Position numbers and translations under genes: made by a program. The notes beneath the pieces were generated by a model. The model saw only the letters and a list, made by a program, of their open reading frames with translations. It did no database searches and had not been told where the DNA came from. Shown here in pieces: positions 11,648 through 22,808 of a stretch of 64,000 bases of DNA. The stretch lies in NCBI GenBank assembly GCA_964007475.1, contig OZ023273.1:39929525-39993524 (forward strand), given 5' to 3'. How positions within the stretch are numbered: position 1 is the first letter of the stretch; each line of letters opens with the position of its first letter. This DNA is from Hybos culiciformis (taxonomy: Eukaryota > Arthropoda > Insecta > Diptera > Hybotidae).

Positions 11648-11850
11648 ACACCGGAAATTCGATTCCTTTATTCTTCAACGAAAATGAAGAAAAAATTTAT
11701 AACATCCCAGTTCCTCTTGATGAATTAAAAATTTTCCAAAATGAAATTTTTCAAAATAAAAATGAAGTAAATCAAATAAGATGTGATCATTTAGATCAAA
11801 GTATAAAAAACGAGCTATTAGTATTATTAAAACAAAATAAAAGGAAATAA
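11640..11850 (+). pseudogene. Start of pol (pre-RT linker), truncated
   Basis: Continuing after the protease the sequence encodes an acidic, Asn-rich segment ending with CDHLDQSIKNELLVLL. This resembles the short N-terminal linker that precedes the RT palm in gypsy pol proteins. The RT motifs themselves never appear: homology is cut near 11835-11850 and env sequence follows at once. The assignment rests on position and weak similarity. Confidence 0.55.
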
Positions 11851-12241
11851 CATTATTAAAATTGTGAATTGTAGCATCTCAATTGGAGATTTTCGTGCAA
11901 GGAATTTCAATTCGGAGTACCATCACAGAATTATGCCTAATGTTCAACGAAATATCACTATTAAAGAAATTGTAAAGGAAATTCATCTTGAACAACTTGA
12001 ATTAGCTCATATTGAAAATACAAACCGTATTAAAGAGGAAAAAGCCAAAACGGTAAAAGGATGGTATTTAGGTTTTACAACGCAACTAATATCTTTTGCA
12101 ATAATAATGGGCATCGCTCTTTTCCTGTACAAGAATTTCAAACAGAAGTCCAGTGTAGAACTAAAACAAATTCGCCAGGAGTCGAATCCTGAGGGTATAC
12201 CGGTTATATCTAGTGATAATGTTCCATTCCTCAGAAATTAA
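11850..12241 (+). pseudogene. Env C-terminal remnant with membrane anchor
   Basis: About 125 residues are open to the stop at 12239-12241. A predicted transmembrane helix (LISFAIIMGIALFLYKN, about residues 66-82) follows an amphipathic, Glu-rich stretch and precedes a basic cytoplasmic tail. This is the layout of the end of an errantivirus envelope transmembrane subunit. The ectodomain, fusion region and start codon are missing. The final residues are encoded by sequence repeated in the LTR, a known arrangement in compact insect errantiviruses. The fragment could be translated only from a non-standard start and is best treated as dead. Confidence 0.78.
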
Positions 12242-12251
12242 TTTTGATACA

Positions 12252-13378
12252 ATAGTAGATTACAATACATGTTAAGAAAATTTGTTATTCTTGCGAGTTG
12301 TGTATACACACACAAACACATAGACACGAGTCATGTTTATATCACGAGACCGAAGGTCGAGTGATATAATATTGACGAGTGTCTATGTGTTTGTGTGTAT
12401 ACACAACGAGCTGTATAACAAATTTGATTAACATGTATTGTATACTGCTTTAATGTGCATGGGAGAGGGAGTTGAAAACAATACATTTACAATGAAAAAA
12501 AAAAAAGTTCAAAATGAAGCAAGGAAATAAAATTTAATTAATACGGAAGTAAATTTATTTCTCGAAATGATTTCAAACCGGATGATTTAAGATCAGCTAA
12601 TTCCTAAAATATTAAAAAAAAATTAGTAATTTTTCCAAAAAAATTATTCATTTTCTTTTTTGCAAAAAAAAAATCGAATAATTTTTTTTAGAAAAATTAC
12701 TAATTTTTTTTCTATTATTTTAGGAACTAATGGTCTTCTTAAATTTTTTTTAATTTTATTTTTAATTATTAAAAAAAATAACAATAACTTTATAATTATT
12801 TTTTTTTATAATTAAAAATAAAATCAAATAATAATTATATAATTAGAAATAATTTATATTTACAATAAATAATCTCCTTGTTGCTGCCATTTTCCTCGTT
12901 TGTTGATAAAAGAAAAAAAAATTCTTACTTGACATTTGACAATTGACAGCAAACTTTATAATGACAAGAAAGATATTTTCAGGGTTACCATTGTTCTATT
13001 TTTATTCATTTTGTTTTTTTGAATAAAAATAAGTGCAATTTTTTAAGTGTGGTTTAAATTTTTGTACTAAAATTCAACCACACTCGTTTAAAAATTTAGT
13101 AGTAGAGGTTCGAAGATCCTTTAAAAATAGTAGATTGAAACACATGTTAAGAAAATTCATCGACTAATCGACTGGCCGCTTTTTAGAAAAAAAAAAAATA
13201 GCCGCGTATTTTTTTATTGGTTCCTTTTTTTTTTTTTGTTTGCTCAGAGGGAAAATATAGATTAGCTCAGAGGGAAAATATAGATTTTTAGCATTATAAA
13301 CTAAGCTTTGTTTGACATTGATATGATGCATGTGAGAGGTATACATTTGCAAATTTTTTTTTTTTTTTTTGGTATTTG
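12252..13378 (+). mobile_element. Foldback-headed element, copy F (tail lost)
   Basis: Starts with ATAGTAGATTACAATACATG and the head hairpin (about 12264-12440), including the inner ATATCACGAGACC/GGTCGAGTGATAT stem. It then continues as in copies C and E through an internal AT-rich palindrome (12597-12735) to a second, different head at about 13125 (ATAGTAGATTGAAACA). It stops at GGTATTTGT, where the LTR resumes, so the shared CATTAAAA tail is absent. No coding sequence. Confidence 0.82.
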
Positions 13379-13568
13379 TCAGCATAAAAAATTTATTAGT
13401 ACAAAAATATTCTAATGAATTTCTTCAGTAAAATTATTCTACATGCAAAATTAAATTTCATTAATTTTCAGTTGATTTCGTTCGCTCAACCAAAACGGGT
13501 TTTTCTTATAATAAATCTCGTGAATTGCTTTAATTAAAAAGCTTTAGGTAAAAATCAAAATAACTACA

Positions 13569-13850
13569 AGTAAATTTTGATAATTAAACTGAATAAATTT
13601 TATTGTATTTCAAATCGAAAATTTAAGTAATAATTTAATCAAAGTAAATTTTGATAATTAAACTGAATAAATTTTATTGTATTTCAAATCGAAAATTTAA
13701 GTAATAATTTAATCAAAGTAAATTTTGATAATTAAACTGAATAAATTTTATTGTATTTCAAATCGAAAATTTAAGTAATAATTTATTCAAAGAAAATTTT
13801 GATAAATTAAACTGAATAAATTTTTATTGTACTTCAAATCGATTTAGGAA
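13569..13850 (+). repeat. 74-bp tandem repeat in the 3' LTR, four copies
   Basis: Units start at 13569, 13643, 13717 and 13791. Same unit as in the 5' LTR, with one copy more. Confidence 0.9.
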
Positions 13851-13916
13851 ATATAAATAGGTTTTTCTGAAAAAAATAAATTTTTTTTATTTAATTCGTA
13901 CTCGAGAAACATTTCT

Positions 13917-14473
13917 ATGTGTTATCTAAATGTTTTATCAACCGGTACGGATTTTTTTTTATAATTTTATAATTTTTTATAATGTTATAAAAACATTTTT
14001 TATATCTATAGGTCATAATCGATTGGCCTCTTAAACTTAGTTTCTATCTATGGTATTTTGGAAGTTTTCACTGACGTTCCAGGCTGCAGTTCCAGAATTT
14101 CAGTTGACCTGGAGATAGCACTAAGCTGAAATTCAATAAAGTTATTAATAGTAGCTCCATACTGAACTTGAATCAGTTTATTTTGATTAGGACCAGGCTG
14201 AGTTACAACAGTTTCATTTCTGGTTCCAGTTTTAATTTATGTCTCTGATGCACCGCCTTATGCCAACCCTGAATGGACCAAAAAAATTCGTCAAAAACAA
14301 CTTCGGAGTTAGCACTATTGAATGTAAGTCCATCACCCCACATTACATCGTAAAGACAAATCTGACACACACCAACTTCAAGGTTTCAGTTTGTTCCAAA
14401 TTGATAAATCGCCTTCTTACATCTAATAAATGGAAGAAGATGAAGGTCTCGTTGGAATGAAAATCTACATAAG
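13917..14473. other. Spacer with an unassigned 73-codon open frame
   Basis: Follows the LTR end. An open frame at 14239-14460 (73 residues) lies in sequence of more even base composition (about 14040-14460) just upstream of the CR1/jockey-like ORF1. It may belong to the 5' region of that element, but no domain is recognisable and alternative frames are also partly open. Confidence 0.4.
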
Positions 14474-15208
14474 GTGAAAAATAATACTAACAATAATTCA
14501 TTTACTTCATTTTTGGCCCATAATCAACATTTGAATCAAAATTTAAATAAAGAAAAATATAGTAATTTCATCCAATCAGAAACCCTTAATCCTTATCCTT
14601 CCAGGAAAAAAAAACATCCAATCAGCAATAGCTTAAGCCCTCCTGTTTCCTCAAATTCCATACAAGAGCAATCTTCATCAAATCCTGCTGTTAAGCCCTC
14701 CCTTAATTTCAGTTCCCCCAACCCAAATTCTCTGCCTTTGGATTCCTCCCAAAATTACTTACCCTCAAATCCAAATCAAATTCCCAACCTTTTAAATAAT
14801 CCACACGCATTTCTCGATCCCCTTTTCCCTCCCATCGTAAAACTAACCCAAAAATCACTTGAAACCGATAATGGCCGTTATATTCTTTCAAGGTTGCGAG
14901 ATAAAAGGCTTTACGATGATATAAGACTCTTCCTCGTATATCTCCATGACAAAGACGACTCTTTTAGTATAAACGGCAAGATCACAACCTATATTAAAAC
15001 GCGCCTTTTAGAGGAGGGACTTCCGGTCGAGATCGCGGAACTAAGTCACCTTTACAATAGGTATCACTCCGCTATTGGTATTTCAACTAAGGATGTTCGA
15101 ACAGATCTTTCTTCTTATGCCTCTGAACTAAGAGCCAAAAGAATGGATTACGTCCAAAGGATAAGAGAGAATAAATATAGGTTTTTTAGGCCAGTCTCCC
15201 AGCGGTAG
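14474..15208 (+). CDS. ORF1-like protein of the CR1/jockey-like element
   Basis: 244 residues, open from ATG 14474 to TAG 15206-15208, followed by a second stop. The first half is rich in Asn, Ser, Pro and Gln and looks disordered. The second half (about residues 115-244) is Leu/Arg/Asp-rich and helical, with LSRLRDKRLYDDIRLFL and a basic C-terminus. No CCHC knuckle or RRM is recognisable, so the role (RNA-binding partner of ORF2, as for ORF1 in this group) is inferred from position. The intact frame contrasts with the shattered ORF2 downstream. No other start is clearly better. Confidence 0.6.
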   Translation: MKNNTNNNSFTSFLAHNQHLNQNLNKEKYSNFIQSETLNPYPSRKKKHPISNSLSPPVSSNSIQEQSSSNPAVKPSLNFSSPNPNSLPLDSSQNYLPSNPNQIPNLLNNPHAFLDPLFPPIVKLTQKSLETDNGRYILSRLRDKRLYDDIRLFLVYLHDKDDSFSINGKITTYIKTRLLEEGLPVEIAELSHLYNRYHSAIGISTKDVRTDLSSYASELRAKRMDYVQRIRENKYRFFRPVSQR

Positions 15209-18035
15209 TAACCTTATTTCTGTCCCATTAATAAATAATCAAAGTCATGTCTTCGTCTATTACCAAAATGTTAGAGGGCTCCGCACTAAAACAAAAGATA
15301 TCCGTCTTAATTCCTTTGCCCTTAATTTTGATATTTATGTCCTCACTGAAACCTGGCTTACTTCATCCATATCTAACTTAGAAATTTTTGATTCAACCTA
15401 TTCTGTTTTTAGAAATGATAGGCATTCTATTCCCTTAACTGAAGCACACAATGGGGTTGTTCCTAAGGGTGTAGGTGTACTTATCGCTATAAAAAATACC
15501 TTTCATGCTTCAGAAATTATGTTATTTGACTCTGAGCCTTTAGAAATTATTGGTATCAAAGTAAAAGGGCTCTCTCATAACATTTTTATATTGGATTGTT
15601 ATATTCCCCCGGCCGAAATATTGATCTTTATACTAGATTTGTTTCAATTATTGAATCCTTTTCTAGAAACCTTGATCCTCCTGATGAACTTTAAACCTAA
15701 TGTCCGCTGGAATCCTCATGATGAAGAAAATTTTCTTATTCCTATTGGTGAACTAAGTGATCTTGAATCTACATTTATCGATTCCTTAAATGCATGCTAT
15801 CTTCAGCAAATTTCCTCTTTGAGAAATCATCAAGATAAACAGCTCGATCTTGTTTTCGGCACTGATTGGGATAACATTGTCCCTATTGAGACCTCTTCTC
15901 CGTTGGTACCTATTGACTCTTATCACCCCCCCTCTCGGCTTTTCTTTAGGCATGAACGCTCCTTCTAAGACACTAACCCCTAGCTCCCTTGTTTTTAATT
16001 TTTATAAAACTGACTTTATTGGTCTTAACCAATATTTAAATACATATTGACTTCTCTGTATTATTCAATGACAATAATATTGAGCAAATTGTTTTTAAAT
16101 TTTATGAAATCTTATTAGAAGGTTTCAGACTCTTCGTTCCCTTAGACAAAGACAGAGATTGGAATTCCAGTCCGCCTTGGTTTACTCGCGATCTAAAAAA
16201 ATTAAGAAACAAAAAAAATAAGGTATGGCGTAAGTACCTTAAACAAAAAATATCAACGATTATAATAATTTTAAACTTCTTTTTGACAATTTTAAACTCC
16301 TCTCAAATGAATCATATAACAATTATAAAAAAAAAATCGGACCAATATCCCTCATTTATGAAATTTTTGAGCTCATCAAGTGGTGATCCGGCTACAATTT
16401 CTGAATTCTTCAGAAATTTTTTTTCTGAGGCTTATTCTGATGTGGCATTTACCGTTTCTGAATCAAACTTCTCCCACTTAAATGACTGTCCTAAAACAAC
16501 CTTCTCTGACCTTTTCTTTTCCCAAAGTCTTGTAAATAATTACCTAAGTCGCCAGGGAAATAACACTACTCCTGGACCCGACGGTATACCGGAGAACATT
16601 TTGAAAAATTGTTCTGATGTTCTTGCCTATCCCCTGTCTCGCCTTTTCAACCTTTCGATCTCTTCCGGTATTTTCCCCTCTTTTTGGAAAGTAGCTTTTA
16701 TTAGACCGACTCACAAGGCAAATTCTAGGAATGATGTAGCAAACTACCGCCCAATTGCGAAGCTTTCAGCTATCCCAAAGTTGTTTGAGCTTATGATCTT
16801 CGACTTTGTGTACCCTCATTGCACAAGTTTTTTGGTAGAAAACCAACATGGCTTCCTGAAACACAAGTCAACTTCAACCAATCTTGTTGAATGTACTTCA
16901 AAATTCATTGCTAACATGGAGGAAGGCTTCCAAACAAATGTCGTATATACAGATCTAAGTAAGGCTTGTGACATTTTACCGCATAGTGTAATCCTTCTCA
17001 AATTGAAAGCCTATAGCTTTCCAGAACCTTGTCTCAACTGGATTCACTCGTACTTAATAGGTAGAAGCTACAATGTCGCTTTTAGAGGCGTTGTATCTTC
17101 TATTGAGGCCAATTCAGGCATCCCACAAGGTAGCCATCTAGGTCCCTTACTGTTTATTATTTCTGTAAATGACGTTACGTCAATCATTAATAATAGTGAG
17201 GTGCAAATTTATGCGAATGACATGAAATTTTTTAAAAAAATCACGTCCATCCATGATAGCTCCTTACTACAGAAAGACCTTGATAATTTTTATAAATGGT
17301 GTCATGAGAACAATCTTAAGCTCAACATCAGCAAATGTCATTTGGTCTCGTATTCTCGCCGAACAAATCCTGTGCCTTCGTATTACTCTTTCAATAACGA
17401 AAAGTTGTTAAAAGTTCAATCAATTAATTTATTTTTTAGTTTACTTTGATGAAAAACTTTCTTTTAAAATCCATTATACTCATATCACTAATAAAGCTAA
17501 CTCGTTGCTTGGGTTTATTAAAAGATGGTCAAAAGACTTTGTTGATCTCTACATTTTAAAAGCCTTCTTTACGACACTAGTTCGACCAATTTTGGAATAT
17601 GCAACCCAAGTATGGGCTCCATTCTATCAAGTCCATATTGATAGAATTGAATCCATTCAAAAAAAATTTCTCAGATTTGCCCTTCGTAATTTACCATGGT
17701 CCGACCCCCTTATTCTCCCTTCCTATCAATTTAGGCTGAAATTGATTGACTTGACCTCTTTAGAAAAAAGACGTGAAGTTCCTGATATTATTTTCCTAAT
17801 TGAAATAATTAAAGACAATATAATCTCAAATCAAATTTCTGGCAAAATTCGATTTATTACTGAATCCAGATTACGTTCCAATAACCTTTTTGTAACTTTT
17901 TGTCATAGAACAAATTATGGAATGTTTGAACCAGTTAACCGAATGTTGATTTTGGGCAATAAATATAAGAGTTCAATCGATTTCTCCTTGTCAAAGAATG
18001 TTCAAAAATCAATTTTATTTAGCCATATTGTATAA
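15201..18035 (+). pseudogene. Endonuclease-reverse transcriptase ORF2 with many frameshifts
   Basis: The endonuclease begins with YYQNVRGLRTK (Asn motif, near 15262) and TETWL (Glu motif, near 15347). Frame changes occur near 15617, 15700, 15920, 16045, 16265-16330 and 17435. A small deletion removes the GDFN motif near 15690, and the C-terminal SDH-like motif survives only as DSYHPP. The RT spans about 16283-17430: TPGPDGIPENILKN, NYRPIAKLS, DLSKACDILPHS (palm A), GIPQGSHLGPLLF, and YANDMKFF where YADDMK is expected, so the first catalytic Asp of the YxDD box is Asn (17216-17218). The thumb and C-terminal region run to the stop at 18035. The gene is clearly dead. Confidence 0.9.
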
Positions 18036-18206
18036 TATAGTTAATAATTAAATAAATATTAAATTCTTATTTTAGTTCTTACGAATAGTATTCTAAATTT
18101 TTATTATGTAATGTAAATATATTTATCAAATTTTATTTGTAACATAATACTGCTAACGTAATGTAAATTTTCTTGAAATTTTAAGCTTTTGTGAACTGTT
18201 TGTGTT

Positions 18207-18406
18207 NNNNNNNNNNNNNNNNNNNNNNNNNNNNNNNNNNNNNNNNNNNNNNNNNNNNNNNNNNNNNNNNNNNNNNNNNNNNNNNNNNNNNNNNNNNNNN
18301 NNNNNNNNNNNNNNNNNNNNNNNNNNNNNNNNNNNNNNNNNNNNNNNNNNNNNNNNNNNNNNNNNNNNNNNNNNNNNNNNNNNNNNNNNNNNNNNNNNNN
18401 NNNNNN
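18207..18406. other. Assembly gap, 200 N
   Basis: Exactly 200 N. A fixed length marks a scaffolder-inserted join rather than a measured gap, so the true distance and even adjacency are inferred. Short open frames running through the N run are artefacts. Confidence 0.97.
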
Positions 18407-21400
18407 GGGAGGACAATTATATCCTTGATATTTAGAGTATGGTAATAAATTTCGGAAATAATCTAAAATTAAATTAATAATTGAGCTGTAAAGATACTGT
18501 TTTAGTACAGAATACAAGAGTTAAGAACTACGAGAGGAATCGTGTTTTTAAAAAACTAAATTTTTTTACGGAATAGTATACATATATGTAAGTACTTTTT
18601 AGTTTTTAAATATGTGGGGAAAAATAATACAATAATGTTGAATCAAATTTATATCTTGAATAAGCGAAATAATATTTTGGAAAATACTATTTTAATTTTT
18701 TTTTTTTTTTTTAATTTTTATTTTTAAAATTTTTAAAAAGGATATATGTAACTATTTACAAAAATATTTCCTCAATTAACGTTTAAGAATTAAATAATTT
18801 TTCTTTTAAAAGTTCTTAAAAGTTTGATTAGTTTTTTTGGAAAATCCATTATCTATTTTCATATACCCCAGATGTTGGTTTAAGAAATTAATAGAAACCT
18901 GTAGATATACTTACACTTAATATCTGAAAAAGTTATATCCATAAAATAATATATTAAGCTTTAAAGTTGGGTCTGCTATATTATATAAATATGTTCGATG
19001 AGATAAAACATAAAAACATCTTGAACACACCTGAAATTGACTCTTAACATTTATAATATCAATATTATAACTTAAATAAGTTTTTTTTTTAAACAAAGAT
19101 ATGGGTTGGTTTGAAGAACTGTTTAATGATTTGTAATTTCGGGGGATAAATTTTATTTTTTTTTTTATTTTGAGGTTAATAACGCTTTACAGAAAGTGTT
19201 TCCATTTCCATGTGAATGCTCAAAGATTTGCTGTAGAAATATATTACACCATGACATGAATTTTAGTGCCAACATGAATTTTAGTGCCATCATGAAAGAA
19301 TTCAGTAATGCCAGTGAGAAATTAAAGAACAGTGTTTTGCAATGAGTAAAATTGCACTATATTTTAAAGAAATTAAGTTCTTGGAAATTAAAAGTAAATT
19401 ATTTAAAATTAAATTTAATTGAATCACTCTAAAATTACGACTTAAAACTTTTTAAAGGAAAAATTTTACAAAAAAAAAAAATTGTTAGAAAATGAAGATA
19501 AATGAGAATTTTTATCTTATTGCAAACATTAAAAAAAAGAAATTTAAAAATTTTAGCACTTGTTTTCCTGATTTATGTAAATAAAAAAGTCCAATGGTCT
19601 TTAAGAAAACATTAGAAGAACCAACTTAAAAATTAGGATATTTAAAGAAAAACACATTAAATTATTAGTATAATAAATATATAAATTCATTGCCTGAAAG
19701 CTTTTCTAAGTCCTACCTACTCAAAACCGAACAAAATCTTAAAACGAGTTTGACTTTTAGTATAGTTCATTTTGTTCTTGTATTTTGTTCTTATGTAACA
19801 TAATTCTCATTTATTGCAATTAATTAACCAAAAAATTTAATTTTGTTGAAATTTTTTTTTTATTAAATTATTGTTTTGTGATCTTATTTTGAGGAACAGA
19901 AATTAAAAGCATTTTTATTTGTATACATTTTACTATTATAATTTTAAATCTTTAACCTGCCTGTTTTTTAAATTAAAAAAAATTCCGTGAAAATTTAATA
20001 TTGTTTTTATAAAATTTAGCAGGAGTTTTTTTTATATATTTATGTACAATGAAAATAAAAATTAATAATCATAAATTTTCATTGATTATATTATAAAATA
20101 AATATTTCGATATATTGTATACGTGAAAATTAATTTTCTTTTTATATCGTTTTTATTTTATCTGAGCTTTATTTTGCAAATACCTAAAGGAAAATATTGT
20201 AATAGAGATATATACCTAAGTGTAAGCGAAAAGTTATTGAATACAAAACACTTAATTTTTATTTTTATTTCTTTGAAAATTTATTTTATTGAGTTATCAA
20301 ATATACTTTTTATACAGAAAATTAATAATATTAGAGTTTTCCATTGTAAGAAATCAGAACGTAAGAAAGTTTTTTTTTTCCTTTGAATTTGAAATTCAAC
20401 TTTTAGAACTAGTTGAAAGAATTTTCAACAAAAAATTCATAATATTTTTTTTAAAGTCTAATAATATCGACTTAATGGCCGTTGTGTGGGATATTGATAA
20501 GAGGTGATTCGTCAAATTTATTGGCGTTATTGTTTTGTAATTCAATTAAACTTTAAAATATAGCACCGTGAAAGTGAGTTTTATTATGTTTTATTGGAAA
20601 TTTCCCTACCGCTTTATAAATTGTATTTTCAATATACCTATACATACTTAAATTCAAAATATTGCATAAAAATTGGCGAGAATAATAAAAACTATATGTA
20701 AAGAATAGAATAAGGAAGGAAAAAAATTTAAATGCCTTTAGAAGATATACTTTATTTATTATTTTCCCTGAAAAATAAAATAGATTTATTTATTGGTTCT
20801 TTGTTGTATATTTTCCTGTTAATTTTCCTGTGGTTATGATAAAAAAAATTTTATGTTTATATTTTGAACAATGAAACCCTCATACATGAATGAAATCAAA
20901 TTGTGATATTTTTATAACTGCGAACCGTCTGAATAATAGCTTCCAATATAAAATCAAACATAATATTGAAGAATCAAGAGTAATTGGAATTGTCAGGGGG
21001 ACATCGCTGAACGTAAATTTATCTACAAATTTTTCCGTTCTCTACACATGTTATAATATGATGAAAGTTTTGCTGTGCCAATAAGCTAAGTTTGTAAGTT
21101 TTTGATTCAATTTTGGAAGCATCATTCGAAGATCATAAGAAGATTGGAAGATCAAAAGCTAAATAATAATTTTCCCAAACAAATTTTATTGCAATAATGT
21201 GAGAACTCTTTGACAATTTCTAAATTTGATTCAATTATATTCACACATTTCACCGTCTCAGTGAACATATATAAAATAAAAAGAATTGACCCAAAATAAG
21301 GAATTATAAATTGTATATAGACTTTAAAAAAAATTATTATTTATCATTAATTGACTTATTCCAGTAATAATATTATAAGTAAATATCATTCGAAAAAATT

Positions 21401-21606
21401 AACATAAAATCAATATAATTTTACAAAATTGAAACATAATGAAAAATATCTTAATATTTTTGAAGAAATAGAACATTTTTCTTGAAATTAATCAGAACTC
21501 ATGAGAGAAGCTTTTACGAGCAATTGTCAATCAAGGTCAATTTCTGTTTGAATAAATAAATTAATATGAGTAGTATGAATTAAAAAAATGTCATTGGCCG
21601 TATTTA
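18407..21606. other. AT-rich DNA, no recognisable gene
   Basis: Long A/T homopolymers and short open frames (for example 20123-20386 and 20890-21084) without domains or splice context. A short direct repeat, AACATGAATTTTAGTGCC-like, occurs twice near 19255-19290. Confidence 0.5.
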
Positions 21607-22808
21607 ATAGTAGATTATAAATATGTTAACTAAATTTGTTATTAATTACGAGTTGTGTATACACACAAACACGTAGACACGAGTCAAAATTATATCACGA
21701 GACCGAAGATCGAGTGATATAATATTGACAAGTGTCTATGTGTTTATGTGTCTATGTGTATACACAACGAGTTGTTATAACAAATTTTGTTAACATATCT
21801 TATATACTGCTTTAATGTGTATGGGAGAGGTAGTTGCAGAGAATTTAGAGATAATTTAAAATAAAAAATAAAAGAACAAGTCAAAATAAAACATAAAAAT
21901 TCCATTTTCTTTTGAGAAGAAAATATAAAGAAGAAAATACAAAAGAGAAAAAAATACGTTTGTTATTATTTTTATATTCAAATACGAAGTTGAAGAAGAA
22001 GAGGTAGAAGGGGTAAGAAATATTGCTTGAAAAAAATAAATTATCTTCCCTTTACTTTGTTTATTTTTCTTATTTTATCTTCTCCTTTATTTAAATTTTC
22101 TTAGAGATAAAAGAAAAAAAGGGGAATATATATTATGGTTATCTTCTCCTTGCTTTTTCTTTTGAAGATAATTTAATGAACTCTGGTATTGAGTGCTCAT
22201 TTTTATTTAGCAATACATTTGTTTGTTATATGTGAAGAGATTTTTTTCTCATTTTCTTTTTTTGTTATTATTTGTATTGAAATTTTGTGAGTGTGAGTGA
22301 TATTATTTTTGAGTATGAATATTATTACACAGTTCTCATTTTTTTTTTCATTTTTTTTTTGTATTTGTCTGTATTGAAATATTGTGAGAGATATTATGTT
22401 TGTTAGGTATTACCATAGATTAAGAATACAGAAAGATTGGAAGCTTCATACAACATTTTTTCAGTCATTTTTGGTATTTTTATGTGAAGGTGTTAGTAAA
22501 ACTAAATAAAATTCTTTGATAATTATTACGTATTTTATTTTGTTTTACTAACACATTCACATAAAAATACCAAAAATAATGTTGTATGAAGCTTCCCATC
22601 TTTCTGTATTCTTAATCTATGGTATTACGTAATATTAATACGAAACATCTAAATGATTTCATTATTTACGCTGATGCATCTAAATGATTTCATTATTCAC
22701 GCAGATGCATCTAAATGATTGCATGTGTATTGACGCATATAATATTCCATTTAGTGATCTAAATTCTATAGCACTAAATACAACATACCGATCCCATAGG
22801 CATTAAAA
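21607..22808 (+). mobile_element. Foldback-headed element, copy B, with a nested MITE
   Basis: Opens with ATAGTAGATTATAAATATG, carries the head hairpin (about 21620-21800) with the inner ATATCAC/GTGATAT stem, one unit resembling the 62-bp repeat of copy A, and three units of the 31-bp repeat near the tail, and ends AGGCATTAAAA. It is the closest relative of copy A in the window. A 210-bp MITE at 22413-22622 is inserted into it; without that MITE the flanking sequence matches copy A. Confidence 0.82.
22413..22622. mobile_element. Palindromic MITE with TATTA target duplication, nested in copy B
   Basis: Long imperfect inverted arms beginning CCATAGATTAAGAATACAGA at the left and mirrored at the right, folding into a near full-length hairpin. 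TATTA is repeated on both sides (22408-22412 and 22623-22627). Copy A supplies the empty site, read as AGGTATTACGTAAT, so the insertion is dated after the A/B split. The middle carries GGTATTTTTATGTGAAGGTG, related to elements at 34346 and 40387. Confidence 0.88.

Larger units (their letters stand above)
9324..13916 (+). mobile_element. Degenerate errantivirus-like Ty3/gypsy element with LTRs
   Basis: Order: 5' LTR, primer-binding site, gag remnant, protease remnant, a short pol start, the env tail with a membrane anchor, then a 3' LTR interrupted by foldback element copy F. Reverse transcriptase, RNase H, integrase and most of env are missing; the break lies near 11835-11860, where a sequence like the start of pol runs straight into env. 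The env reading frame ends inside the 3' LTR, because the sequence of its last codons (around TCTAGTGATAATG) is repeated at the start of the 5' LTR. Stop codons and frameshifts occur in every coding part. The layout and the primer-binding site resemble the 17.6/297 group of insect endogenous retroviruses. Confidence 0.88.
12202..13916 (+). repeat. 3' LTR, interrupted and partly deleted
   Basis: The first 49 bases (12202-12250) and the part from 13379 on match the 5' LTR. Between them sits foldback element copy F. Compared with the 5' LTR, bases equivalent to about 9370-9424 are missing, so copy F is not a clean insertion; a deletion took the tail of copy F and some 55 bp of LTR together. Confidence 0.85.
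14474..18055 (+). mobile_element. CR1/jockey-like non-LTR retrotransposon, nearly full length
   Basis: Contains an ORF1-like frame, then an endonuclease and reverse transcriptase in the order and spacing of CR1/jockey-group elements, ending with a short AAATAAATATT-type 3' sequence. ORF2 starts in a different frame right at the end of ORF1. A related but diverged 3' fragment lies at 43220-43895. The 5' limit is uncertain and could reach upstream to about 14040. The element ends about 150 bp before an assembly gap. Confidence 0.82.

Noticed and set aside
18191..18517. Open frames through N runs (also 44879-45118)
   Set aside because: They exist only because N codons cannot be stops.
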